IMG/VR virus record: IMGVR_UViG_3300048927_000205
Location: 1 to 26,713 of that record
DNA: 26,713 nt
Source of the DNA: a virus
Reading direction: 5' to 3' (one strand)
Shown here piece after piece: positions 1-5,935 of this stretch. The notes under the pieces were generated by a model that was not told the DNA's origin, did no database searches, and saw nothing but the letters and a program-made list of their open reading frames with translations. How positions within the stretch are numbered: the stretch's first letter is position 1; each line of letters opens with the position of its first letter. The position numbers and the translations under genes were made by a program.

Positions 1-1
1 T

Positions 2-47
2 CAATGCCCCCATTATTACAGAGCTATTGAGGCGGCAACTATCCTGA
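2..47 (+). other. Possible 3' end of an upstream gene, frame ambiguous
   Basis: Reading in the frame that ends with TGA at 45-47 gives the short tail NAPIITELLRRQLS, which looks like an amphipathic protein C-terminus. A second frame is open from base 2 right through to the YopX gene but reads like non-coding sequence after about base 60. The stretch is too short to recognise a family. It is probably the truncated end of a gene cut by the window edge. Confidence 0.25.
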
Positions 48-209
48 CACTGGGGGGCCTATCGCAAGCCAGAGCATCTATTAGACCGAGAAGTCACTAT
101 CGACCACACTCCGTCAAATACCTATGGAGTCATCGGGGTTCTGATCGTCTTCGCAGTAGTGGCATTCGTTATCTACACGGCGTACACGTATCAAATCAAA
201 CCTTTATGA
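48..209 (+). CDS. Putative one-helix membrane protein, start unclear (possibly frameshifted)
   Basis: The frame after the TGA at 45-47 is open for 53 codons and ends in TGA at 207-209, overlapping the next ATG as ATGA, the junction used by most genes of this arm. It contains a convincing membrane helix (GVIGVLIVFAVVAFVIY) in its second half. No ATG, GTG or TTG precedes the helix in this frame. A run of six G at 52-57 lies where a one-base change would join this frame to the frame that is open to the window edge, so a sequencing indel, a real frameshift or a non-standard start are all possible. The C-terminal part is likely coding. No function can be assigned. Confidence 0.4.
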   Translation, partial: HWGAYRKPEHLLDREVTIDHTPSNTYGVIGVLIVFAVVAFVIYTAYTYQIKPL

Positions 210-625
210 GCCGAGAAATAATTTTTCGGGCGTGGGATACAGAGAAGAAGGAGATGATCTATTTCTTTGTCGGTATTGCGGAGATGTTCGGCTATTTCTC
301 GAACAGGGAGCAGATGCAGCGACTTCATAGATTGAAGTGGATGCAATGCACCGGACTCAAGGATAAGAACGGAGTTGAAATATACGAAGGGGATGTCATG
401 CGAGAAGATTGCGATGGCGGCTACACACTGAACACTGTGCAGTTTGGCTCTCCTGAAAAGGATAACGACATATGCGGGTGGTTCGTGCATGCGGAGAAAG
501 CATTCAAAAGCGATGGAAGCACATCGGACCACCGCTTCTCAATAAACATGCCGTTGCATTGGTACACACACAACGAAGTCATCGGCAACATTTATGAGAA
601 TCCCGAACTAATCAAACAACCATGA
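206..625 (+). CDS. YopX family protein
   Basis: A 139-residue protein that matches the YopX family, a group of small beta-barrel proteins common in phages and prophages, of unknown biochemical role. The N-terminal FRAWD motif is at residues 7-11, the central TGLKDKNGVEIYEGD block at 49-63 and the C-terminal VIGNIYEN block near 124-131; all are typical of the family and the length is usual. The ATG overlaps the preceding stop and the TGA overlaps the next ATG (622-625), so it is translated as part of the early-arm operon. No Shine-Dalgarno sequence precedes it. Confidence 0.9.
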   Translation: MSREIIFRAWDTEKKEMIYFFVGIAEMFGYFSNREQMQRLHRLKWMQCTGLKDKNGVEIYEGDVMREDCDGGYTLNTVQFGSPEKDNDICGWFVHAEKAFKSDGSTSDHRFSINMPLHWYTHNEVIGNIYENPELIKQP

Positions 626-717
626 ACAACCTCCCATTCAATGACCAGTACGAGGAAGAGAGAGAAGCCGAAGAGATTATTAACGAAGTCGAACCGGAAG
701 AGCCGGACACAATTTAA
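622..717 (+). CDS. 31-residue acidic small protein
   Basis: A 31-codon frame starting with the ATGA overlap of the YopX stop and ending with TAA at 715-717, five bases before the next ATG. The product is very acidic (many Glu/Asp, for example QYEEEREAEEIINEVEPEEP), with no Cys and no hydrophobic segment. Position and coupling support expression. It could be a DNA-mimic-like or regulatory peptide, but nothing in the sequence proves a role. I do not recognise a family. Confidence 0.55.
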   Translation: MNNLPFNDQYEEEREAEEIINEVEPEEPDTI

Positions 718-722
718 GGAGT

Positions 723-1277
723 ATGAAAACAAAAACAATCAATCTCCAGGGAAAAGAATACGCGCAAGTTCAAGATCGCCTTATAGCTTTCCGCACGGAG
801 AATCCAAACGGTCTCATTGAGACGACTCCGACGATTCAACCAGACGGGCAGATTCTATTCAAAGCTCGCATCCTCAAAGATAAAGAGAATCCAGCTTCAG
901 CAGAAGCATCGGGCCACGCACTCGGCACCAGCAAAGGACAGAAAGCTTTTGAGAAGTTGGAGACCATTGCTGTAGGTCGCGCCCTTGCTCTGCTCGGCTA
1001 CGCATCGAGCGGCGAGATCGCTTCTTCTGAAGAAATGGAAGAGTTCGAGGCATACAAGAAGCAGCAGCATGAAGAGCTGATACTTGAGAGCACGGAAAAG
1101 CTCACCGACTGTAGATCACTCGACGAGTTGAAGACTGCTTGGGCCGATTTACCAGTCGAAGCGAAGACCGCGCTTGAGAGCGTTAAGGAGGATATGAAAA
1201 AGAAGCTGTCGCAGGCAGTCAAACCAAAGGCAAAGAAGGAGGCAGAAGTTAAAAGCGATAGTCCTCTCGGCGTATGA
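723..1277 (+). CDS. Probable single-strand DNA annealing/recombination protein
   Basis: 184 residues. The N-terminal domain (about 1-105) has the pattern KEYAQVQDRLIAFR, a beta-strand region with FKARILKD, and the block ETIAVGRALALLGYAS at 80-95; this resembles a widespread phage family usually found beside recombination or ssDNA-binding genes, and the invariant VGRAL..LG helix recalls Rad52/Erf-like annealing proteins. A helical segment at about 120-160 (SLDELKTAWADLP) and a Lys-rich tail follow, as in the C-terminal region of several phage recombinases. It overlaps the YqaJ exonuclease gene by ATGA, which is the usual annealase-exonuclease pairing. The family call is from memory of motifs and neighbourhood, so annealing activity is an inference. 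The AAGGAG at 717-722 sits only one to two bases from the ATG, too close for a normal ribosome site. Confidence 0.65.
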   Translation: MKTKTINLQGKEYAQVQDRLIAFRTENPNGLIETTPTIQPDGQILFKARILKDKENPASAEASGHALGTSKGQKAFEKLETIAVGRALALLGYASSGEIASSEEMEEFEAYKKQQHEELILESTEKLTDCRSLDELKTAWADLPVEAKTALESVKEDMKKKLSQAVKPKAKKEAEVKSDSPLGV

Positions 1278-1879
1278 AGACTCTCAAATACGAGAACCGG
1301 GAGGAATGGCTTGCGGCGCGGCGCGGGAAGATCACAGGTACTCGACTCAAGGATATCGTAGTAAAACGCGGTACGGGGCGAAAATTGGGCTTCTACGAGC
1401 TTATAGCCGAGCGTCTTGCTATAGAGCCTGATTCAGAAGAAAACCCTATGGATCGCGGCCACCGCCTGGAAGAAGAGGCAATAGAGAGATTCAAAGAAGA
1501 AACGGGCAAGAAGGTCGATACCACTCTCAAAATCCTTCAGCGTGACGACAATCCGAACATGGCCTATTCCCCGGACGGGACGATAGGCAAGAAGGCAGAT
1601 GTGGAGGTGAAGTGTCTTTCATCGGCTCGCCACATCGAAGCTCTGCTCACTCAAAAGGTGCCGGATGAGTACGAGTTTCAAGTTCTTCAGGGATTCATTG
1701 TCAACGATGATCTAGAGACTCGGTACATCGTCTTCTACGATCCAAGGATTCCGATGAAGGATTACTTTGTGATCGAGGTTAAACGCGCGGACGTAGCACA
1801 GCAGATTGAAGAATATCTCGCATATGAACGCGCAGTGCTTCAGGAGGTCAATGACATTGTTGTGCAACTAAGCTTCTAG
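1274..1879 (+). CDS. YqaJ-type/lambda-like 5'-3' exonuclease
   Basis: A 201-residue PD-(D/E)XK nuclease of the YqaJ viral recombinase family, expected to resect double-stranded DNA ends so that the partner annealing protein can load. Visible motifs are the N-terminal EWLAARRGKITGT (11-23), GHRLEEEA with the G-x3-E pattern (62-69), SPDG with catalytic Asp101, EVK with Glu111 and Lys113, and the YEFQVLQ helix (133-139). Length and motif order are normal for the family. Its ATG overlaps the stop of the upstream gene, so the two proteins are probably made together. It may act in phage recombination, genome circularisation or repair. Confidence 0.92.
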   Translation: MKTLKYENREEWLAARRGKITGTRLKDIVVKRGTGRKLGFYELIAERLAIEPDSEENPMDRGHRLEEEAIERFKEETGKKVDTTLKILQRDDNPNMAYSPDGTIGKKADVEVKCLSSARHIEALLTQKVPDEYEFQVLQGFIVNDDLETRYIVFYDPRIPMKDYFVIEVKRADVAQQIEEYLAYERAVLQEVNDIVVQLSF

Positions 1880-1880
1880 T

Positions 1881-2141
1881 ATGGATATACCGGAAAACAT
1901 ACTAAGCCGAATTAGTACTCCCAAACCACACGCGCCCCGTACAGAGTGGGAGTCAACGATAGAACCCTTCTATCACAGAATAAATACTCCCGCTTCACTG
2001 AATAAGTACGGAGAGATGACCAGGGGAAGAATCGGGAAAGCACTTAAAGGGAAGTCAGCTATGGAGATCAGCAGACTCTTCAAGGACTGTTCCAAGGCTC
2101 GTTCGTTCGCGGGGTTGTTTAGATCGCTTACACACGTATGA
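1881..2141 (+). CDS. Small basic protein of unknown function
   Basis: 86 residues, starting one base after the exonuclease TAG and ending in an ATGA overlap with the next gene. The N-terminal half is Pro-rich with a Trp (PHAPRTEWEST); the C-terminal half is basic and helical (GRIGKALKGKSAMEISRLFKDC, counted as two shorter helices). No domain is recognised. Directly following the recombination pair, it could be a DNA-associated accessory factor, but this is only context. Confidence 0.65.
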   Translation: MDIPENILSRISTPKPHAPRTEWESTIEPFYHRINTPASLNKYGEMTRGRIGKALKGKSAMEISRLFKDCSKARSFAGLFRSLTHV

Positions 2142-2281
2142 AAGGACTATTGAAAACGTGGTGGCACTGCGTATGGAGGATGCACAAAGGACACCGCATG
2201 TGTCGTATCACGCATCCAGAAATTAACGGAGGTAATTATTGGGCGTGTTCATGCGAGGTATTCACCTATCACAATCTATGA
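2138..2281 (+). CDS. 47-residue Cys/His/Trp-rich small protein, possible zinc binder
   Basis: A 47-codon frame with ATGA overlaps at both ends (2138-2141 and 2278-2281), filling what would otherwise be a gap. The protein is rich in Trp, His and Cys: Cys11, Cys22, Cys37 and Cys39 plus several His. This pattern suits a small zinc-binding fold like those seen in many phage early regions. The family is not recognised. The double coupling is the main evidence that it is real. Confidence 0.6.
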   Translation: MKGLLKTWWHCVWRMHKGHRMCRITHPEINGGNYWACSCEVFTYHNL

Positions 2282-2565
2282 AACACACTCTCCAGCGAGA
2301 AAAGATGCTTACCGCTCTCAAAGGGAATGGCTGGGTATGTGTCGAAGAATTCTCAAAGCTCTTTATCGTGGACTATCGCCGTCGCCTGGTTGACATTCAA
2401 AGATTGGGCTACGAGCTAGAAAGCCAGCGCTGCACCCTCCACAGCTACCACAAGGGAGGGTCAAAGATGTGGCGGTTGATGAAGGAACCACAGAAGCAAG
2501 TTTTCTACGTGAAGCACCCCATTACCGGAGAAAAGATAACAACCGAGGAATATGCAGCTCTCTGA
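2278..2565 (+). CDS. Winged helix-turn-helix protein
   Basis: 95 residues from the ATG at 2278. A longer TTG start at 2239 is possible, but the ATG overlaps the preceding stop as ATGA, which is the rule here. Residues about 6-65 form a helix-turn-helix with wing: LTALKGNGWVCVEEFSKL, then YRRRLVDIQRLGYELE, then a beta hairpin ending in SKMWRL. This resembles small phage HTH proteins that read a DNA site or act as transcription regulators. A short beta-rich tail follows (VFYVKHPITGEKI). It is the only clear candidate for a DNA-binding regulator in this arm. The target is unknown. Confidence 0.7.
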   Translation: MKHTLQREKMLTALKGNGWVCVEEFSKLFIVDYRRRLVDIQRLGYELESQRCTLHSYHKGGSKMWRLMKEPQKQVFYVKHPITGEKITTEEYAAL

Positions 2566-2860
2566 TTTACTAGAAGCAGTGAAGGAACGGAATCTCACTA
2601 AAACGGCACTCGAAGAGTACCGAGATGAGATGACGCACCTCAATACCGCGCTTCACTTCGAGATGGCGGAACTGGAGAAGGAAGAAGCTCTTTACATCTT
2701 CAACTTCACCCACGTTGGAGAGAAGAAGAGCCAGGCCGAAGCAGAACGCGCCTGGGACATCACCGAGAAAGGAAGAAGGCAGATAGACGTGAATCGTTCG
2801 CTCAAAGCTCTTGCAAAGGAACTCGACAGTCTGAAGTCTCGTCTCTACTCGATTTACTAA
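2552..2860 (+). CDS. Helical/coiled-coil small phage protein
   Basis: 102 residues, almost wholly helical and charged, with heptad-like Leu spacing in the first 50 residues and again in LKALAKELDSLKSRLY. It overlaps the preceding gene by 14 bases. The central segment KSQAEAERAWDITEKGRRQ is a pattern I have seen in uncharacterised phage proteins. No enzymatic motif is visible. It may be a small oligomerising accessory protein. Confidence 0.7.
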   Translation: MQLSDLLEAVKERNLTKTALEEYRDEMTHLNTALHFEMAELEKEEALYIFNFTHVGEKKSQAEAERAWDITEKGRRQIDVNRSLKALAKELDSLKSRLYSIY

Positions 2861-2872
2861 TCACACAACAAC

Positions 2873-3079
2873 ATGAACGTAAAATACGAACACATAGGAA
2901 TCGCGCTGGGGGTCTTCTTAGCGGTGTCTGGAATCATATTCTGTGTGAACACTCTACTTCCACAGTATGATTATTTCGAGATTGAATGTACTACGGACAC
3001 TATAAACACTAATGCTGATCTTTGGTGTCAGCCAAAGAAAGGAGACCTGTCCCACACATTCTACGCCAACAAGATATGA
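2873..3079 (+). CDS. Small single-pass membrane protein
   Basis: 68 residues with one membrane helix at about 9-31 (IALGVFLAVSGIIFCVNTLL) and a 35-residue polar segment with two Cys (Cys39 and Cys52) that would lie outside the membrane if the N-terminus is inside. The start is preceded by an A/C-rich leader (CTAATCACACAACAAC) and no Shine-Dalgarno sequence. The stop overlaps the next ATG. It could be an exclusion or envelope-associated early protein, but no family is recognised. Confidence 0.65.
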   Translation: MNVKYEHIGIALGVFLAVSGIIFCVNTLLPQYDYFEIECTTDTINTNADLWCQPKKGDLSHTFYANKI

Positions 3080-3198
3080 ACTACCGCGCCCTCTCCGTAA
3101 AAGAAGAACGAGTAAAGCCACAGTACCTTCACACACGGAATCTGATCCCCCGGAGAATCAAACAATTACTAGAAATGGGCTTTATATGGCTTGATTGA
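3076..3198 (+). CDS. 40-residue basic small protein
   Basis: A 40-codon frame starting in the ATGA overlap at 3076-3079 and ending with TGA at 3196-3198, one base before the next ATG. The product is basic, with a helical RNLIPRRIKQLLEMGFIWLD end. No domain is recognised. Tight coupling on both sides supports it being translated. Confidence 0.55.
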   Translation: MNYRALSVKEERVKPQYLHTRNLIPRRIKQLLEMGFIWLD

Positions 3199-3199
3199 T

Positions 3200-3448
3200 A
3201 TGACACCCGCTGATGTACAAGAATTTGAAGTGTTATTCCCGAGGGGCAAGATGCATAAATGGATATCTGATTTGATCTCTCGCCGCGAACAGCAGGCCGT
3301 GGAGAAGGAGCGCGAGCGGATTGCGAGTTTGATTAACGCAGAAATTGAAGCCTATAAAACAATGCCAGAGGTTCAAGAGTATGCGCTGAATGCACGGATT
3401 TTTGCGCTCTCCGATCTCCGTACTCACATTACTCAGCCTAAAACATAA
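3200..3448 (+). CDS. Helical small protein of unknown function
   Basis: 82 residues from ATG 3200; a TTG at 3191 is in frame but overlaps the previous gene, so the ATG one base after that stop is preferred. Residues 20-50 are a charged helix (HKWISDLISRREQQAVEKER) followed by ERIASLINAEIEAYK; this resembles uncharacterised phage proteins with an E-K-E-R-I-x-x-L-I helix. No catalytic motif is seen. Confidence 0.65.
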   Translation: MTPADVQEFEVLFPRGKMHKWISDLISRREQQAVEKERERIASLINAEIEAYKTMPEVQEYALNARIFALSDLRTHITQPKT

Positions 3449-3452
3449 AAAC

Positions 3453-3572
3453 ATGAACAACAACATAGACCACAAAGAACCCGAATACATGCGTGACTGG
3501 ACATTCTTCGCGCCTGTAGATGAGAGAAAGCCGAGAGGAGTTAAGCAGTTTCTTCTAAAGCTGTTGGTATGA
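3453..3572 (+). CDS. 39-residue small protein
   Basis: The ATG at 3453 follows an A-rich leader (CCTAAAACATAAAAAC), and the TGA overlaps the next start as ATGA at 3569-3572. The N-terminus is polar and acidic (NNNIDHKEPEYMRDW) and the C-terminus is a short basic amphipathic helix (GVKQFLLKLLV). An in-frame ATG at 3390 lies inside the preceding gene and is unlikely to be used. The function is unknown. Confidence 0.5.
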   Translation: MNNNIDHKEPEYMRDWTFFAPVDERKPRGVKQFLLKLLV

Positions 3573-4033
3573 ACACACCTTGCTGCGATAAGTGCGTGCT
3601 GCGATGTCGGTGTCCTGATCGTGAGCATCATCCTTGGAAGTGCATTAATACTGACTGTGAATGTCATCGCACCTCGGCTACGACAGAGATCGAGAACTCA
3701 CCGCAGAAAAAAAATTTAGACCGTAACTTCAATCTCATTCAAGACGCTGCCGCGCTTTCGTCGAGTCCTATTCCGTATGTGGAAGAGAAGCCGCAGACCT
3801 CTTGGGAGGAGGAGTTCGAGGAAGAAAGTCCGCTTGCTTTCTCGGGACGTGATTGGGCTAAAGCCTTCATTACCAAAGTAGTCGCCCAAACCCGTAACGA
3901 GACCTACCGTCAGGCGGCGGAGGATGTGTGTAGCTTCTTAGAAACGATACGAAAGCCAAATGGACTCTGCAATGGTCGATGCATACACGTAGAAGATTTT
4001 GAAGCGGCCCGCGCTCTTAAGCCTAAAGAATGA
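3569..4033 (+). CDS. Protein with N-terminal Cys-rich (zinc-binding) segment
   Basis: 154 residues. The first 33 contain Cys5, Cys6, Cys9, Cys13, Cys15, Cys25, Cys30, Cys32 and His20, 21 and 33, a dense metal-binding-like cluster. A polar linker (35-90, with the acidic stretch WEEEFEEE) and a helical C-terminal region (about 93-150, RDWAKAFITKVVAQTRNETY) follow, with two more Cys in NGLCNGRCIH. The ends overlap both neighbours by ATGA or four bases. It may be a multi-domain early protein that binds nucleic acid or host protein through the zinc segment. This is inferred from composition only. Confidence 0.65.
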   Translation: MNTPCCDKCVLRCRCPDREHHPWKCINTDCECHRTSATTEIENSPQKKNLDRNFNLIQDAAALSSSPIPYVEEKPQTSWEEEFEEESPLAFSGRDWAKAFITKVVAQTRNETYRQAAEDVCSFLETIRKPNGLCNGRCIHVEDFEAARALKPKE

Positions 4034-4404
4034 GTATGAGAATCCAACAAGCTATAGAGAGTGCGATTAAGGGAGGGTACAACCTTCGTGGAAATTACAA
4101 GAACGACGAAGGACTCGGATTCCCTGAATGGAAATACGATAGCTCGTATATCTACTTCTACCAAACACGTTTAGGTTTTGGCGGAGATCCGGGTCGTGCA
4201 AAGTGGACGATGCCTTTTGAGGTTATCCTTCTCGATACCGACTTCTGGCGTGCGCTTGGGAGGGGGCTCGGGTGGGAGAAGTACGAAGATGAAATGAGTT
4301 TAAATACAACTCTCCGACATCACTATCTTGAGCAATGGCACAGATTTATCGACCATCTCGCCACAGGAAAGAGCATCGAATCCTTCTTTGACGAACTAAA
4401 ATAA
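4030..4404 (+). CDS. Conserved-looking phage hypothetical protein
   Basis: 124 residues, aromatic-rich (SSYIYFYQTRLGFG, DTDFWRALGRGLGW). The pattern of an N-terminal IQQAIESAIKGGY helix, a short beta region, then W-x-x-ALG-x-GLGW and a C-terminal HRFIDHLATGKSIESFF helix is one I associate with an uncharacterised phage family that sits among early genes. The predicted fold is alpha/beta. Residue FFDELK ends the protein six bases before the next ATG. No activity can be assigned. Confidence 0.7.
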   Translation: MSMRIQQAIESAIKGGYNLRGNYKNDEGLGFPEWKYDSSYIYFYQTRLGFGGDPGRAKWTMPFEVILLDTDFWRALGRGLGWEKYEDEMSLNTTLRHHYLEQWHRFIDHLATGKSIESFFDELK

Positions 4405-4410
4405 TATCCT

Positions 4411-4647
4411 ATGTCGAAACAAACTGAACAGGAGAAGGGATGGGAGTTTCAAGTGCATCTGTTAGTGCGCGGCTTGGCTACCGAAAAGAAAAGCGCACTG
4501 ATAGAACTGATCCGCAAAGAACGTGAAGAGGCGTATAGGTTGGGAAGGAAGGAAAAGAAGGGTGAAATTATTAAAATGCTACATGAAGACGGAAATCATA
4601 TTGGAGCCAATCTTGTGGCCCGCGACACAGGGAGCTTAGCAAATTAA
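4411..4647 (+). CDS. Small charged helical protein
   Basis: 78 residues, dominated by Lys, Glu and Arg, with a long helix at about 25-55 (KKSALIELIRKEREEAYRLG) and a C-terminal LHEDGNHIGANLVARD segment. It starts after AATAATATCCT with no Shine-Dalgarno site. No domain is recognised. Confidence 0.6.
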   Translation: MSKQTEQEKGWEFQVHLLVRGLATEKKSALIELIRKEREEAYRLGRKEKKGEIIKMLHEDGNHIGANLVARDTGSLAN

Positions 4648-4658
4648 TTGAGTTGGAT

Positions 4659-4874
4659 ATGATATTCGGAGATTGCCCATACGAAGATTGCGATGGAACG
4701 CACGCGCTCGGTGTGCCCGATCAGACACCGAAGTTTGGGAAAGAGAAATGCGAGAAATGCGGACGCGAATACTGGCTTTACTATTCTCGCTTTGAGCCAA
4801 CGGCGTACACACTCGAACAGTTCGCGCAGAAGTTCCGCGTGGACGAAGCAAATAAAACAATCACAGAGATATGA
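4659..4874 (+). CDS. Small zinc-ribbon-like protein
   Basis: 71 residues from ATG 4659 (a TTG at 4653 is the alternative). Two Cys pairs, Cys6-x4-Cys11 and Cys31-x2-Cys34, give a zinc-ribbon pattern, followed by an aromatic strand (REYWLYYSRF) and a helix. The same C-x4-C ... C-x2-C spacing recurs in the minus-strand gene at 23977-24225. The stop overlaps the next ATG. The likely role is nucleic-acid or protein binding, unproven. Confidence 0.6.
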   Translation: MIFGDCPYEDCDGTHALGVPDQTPKFGKEKCEKCGREYWLYYSRFEPTAYTLEQFAQKFRVDEANKTITEI

Positions 4875-5182
4875 AATCCCCCACCACCCGAAAGGTGCGG
4901 AAGGTGAAGCAGCTCGTATTCAAACGGAGATTCGTCGCTCATTATGAGAAAGGATTTGTATCGGCTGGGCATTTTTCCGTTGAGGATGCTCTGAAATCCT
5001 CGTTGTTAAAGAAAGGGTATGTTGTCAGCGGATTGACGAGCCGCGAGGTTATTCAGGTAACTTGTAATATCGCACGGGCAAATATTCCTCTTGAAGAGCG
5101 CGAGAATTTGCAGAAGCAAATAGACGGAATACCGCCAACGAATACCTACCACCTCAAAGAGAAGCGCGTAACAAAAAACTAA
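4871..5182 (+). CDS. Small basic protein of unknown function
   Basis: 103 residues starting in an ATGA overlap. The N-terminus is strongly basic (TTRKVRKVKQLVFKRRF), and an alpha/beta region follows with VEDALKSSLLKKGY and the motif EVIQVTCNIARANIP. It could bind nucleic acid. No family is recognised. Only one base separates its stop from the next small ORF. Confidence 0.6.
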   Translation: MKSPTTRKVRKVKQLVFKRRFVAHYEKGFVSAGHFSVEDALKSSLLKKGYVVSGLTSREVIQVTCNIARANIPLEERENLQKQIDGIPPTNTYHLKEKRVTKN

Positions 5183-5183
5183 T

Positions 5184-5285
5184 ATGGAACATCTAATATT
5201 TCCTATCTTTGCAGTAGCTTGTTATTACCTAGGTTTGTTCATCGGCATGTCTTCTAAGGAAGAGGATATGACCCGTACCACTTGA
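5184..5285 (+). CDS. 33-residue putative membrane peptide at the convergent arm junction
   Basis: ATG at 5184, one base after the previous TAA, with TGA at 5283-5285. The first 23 residues are hydrophobic (LIFPIFAVACYYLGLFIGM) and a short polar tail follows. Its last 32 bases overlap the 3' end of the convergent lysozyme-like gene on the minus strand. Coupling and composition favour a real one-helix peptide. There is no homology to support it. Confidence 0.45.
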   Translation: MEHLIFPIFAVACYYLGLFIGMSSKEEDMTRTT

Positions 5286-5625
5286 TCGTAACTCTTCCGC
5301 AATTCCACCAGTCGGTCCAACCTTTCGTTTGCAATATGTATTCGGCTATCTGCTTCTGTAGTTCATCGTCTTTAATATTTTCCTCAGTGGCACCAAACTG
5401 TTTTCCATAGTAGAGCCAGGTCGGCATTTGAAAACTCACATACCCATACGAGTATTGACCATTGGTATCTAAGATGCGCGGGATGTTCGTCGGATTCTCA
5501 CATTCGTGTAAATGCTGTACCCAAATATCTTGGGGAGTCGTTGTAGCGACTTCTGCGATCTGTGGCGTTAAGACACTCGGCGTGAAGGTTGCCGACATCA
5601 TCAAACTAATTGCGAGCGGCAACAT
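5254..5625 (-). CDS. Exported lysozyme/transglycosylase-like protein
   Basis: 123 residues: a hydrophobic N-terminus (about 1-24, signal peptide or short anchor) and a compact domain whose pattern HECENP ... ILDTNGQYSYGYVSFQMPTW resembles soluble lytic transglycosylase/Rpf-like lysozyme folds, in which a Glu near the start of the domain (Glu41 or Glu43 here) is catalytic and the YSYG..SFQ segment lines the cleft. Cys42 and the Cys in WWNCG near the end could form a disulfide, fitting an exported enzyme. It is the last gene of the leftward operon, after the holin candidate and a second lysozyme-like gene. Role: peptidoglycan cleavage for lysis or entry; the exact enzyme class is inferred. Confidence 0.7.
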   Translation of the reverse strand: MLPLAISLMMSATFTPSVLTPQIAEVATTTPQDIWVQHLHECENPTNIPRILDTNGQYSYGYVSFQMPTWLYYGKQFGATEENIKDDELQKQIAEYILQTKGWTDWWNCGRVTIKWYGSYPLP

Positions 5626-5647
5626 GGCCGCGAGAGGTTAGTGCCTT

Positions 5648-5884
5648 TTAATATTTAGGTGCGCTCCAGCGTCCGAGACTTATCTTTCGCATCGCGCCCC
5701 AGATTGAAACAGCAGCAGCAATAACAATTCCGCCATTGGTTATGATGGTGAGGATGTCATTCTGAATCGAAGCGACAATCGTATTATCCACTCCCAATAG
5801 AACAGCGACAGCGGCAAGACCTTTAAGAAATAGTGAGACGTTCTCAGGATTCGCGGAACTCGCAAGCCATGATGGTATGTTCAT
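5648..5884 (-). CDS. Putative holin
   Basis: 78 residues with two hydrophobic segments, about 20-32 (LFLKGLAAVAVLLG) and about 45-65 (TIITNGGIVIAAAVSIWGAM), separated by a short polar loop, and a basic C-terminus (RKISLGRW). Size, topology and the position between two wall-degrading enzymes suit a holin that permeabilises the membrane for lysis. Holins have little sequence conservation, so the call rests on topology and context. Confidence 0.65.
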   Translation of the reverse strand: MNIPSWLASSANPENVSLFLKGLAAVAVLLGVDNTIVASIQNDILTIITNGGIVIAAAVSIWGAMRKISLGRWSAPKY

Positions 5885-5935
5885 ATGTCATTCACGATAC
5901 CAAGGAATTTGGAATATCCACATGGTTATGCACAG

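Noticed and set aside
191-532. Minus-strand ORF of 113 codons
   Set aside because: It is antisense to the YopX gene, whose family motifs are clear.
2239-2277. TTG start for the winged-helix protein
   Set aside because: The ATG at 2278 forms the ATGA overlap seen at other junctions, and the extra 13 residues lie over the small Cys-rich gene.
5258-5298. GGAAGAG/CTCTTCC inverted repeat near the arm junction as a bidirectional terminator
   Set aside because: The loop of 27 bases is too long, the arms are short, and there is no T-run on either strand.
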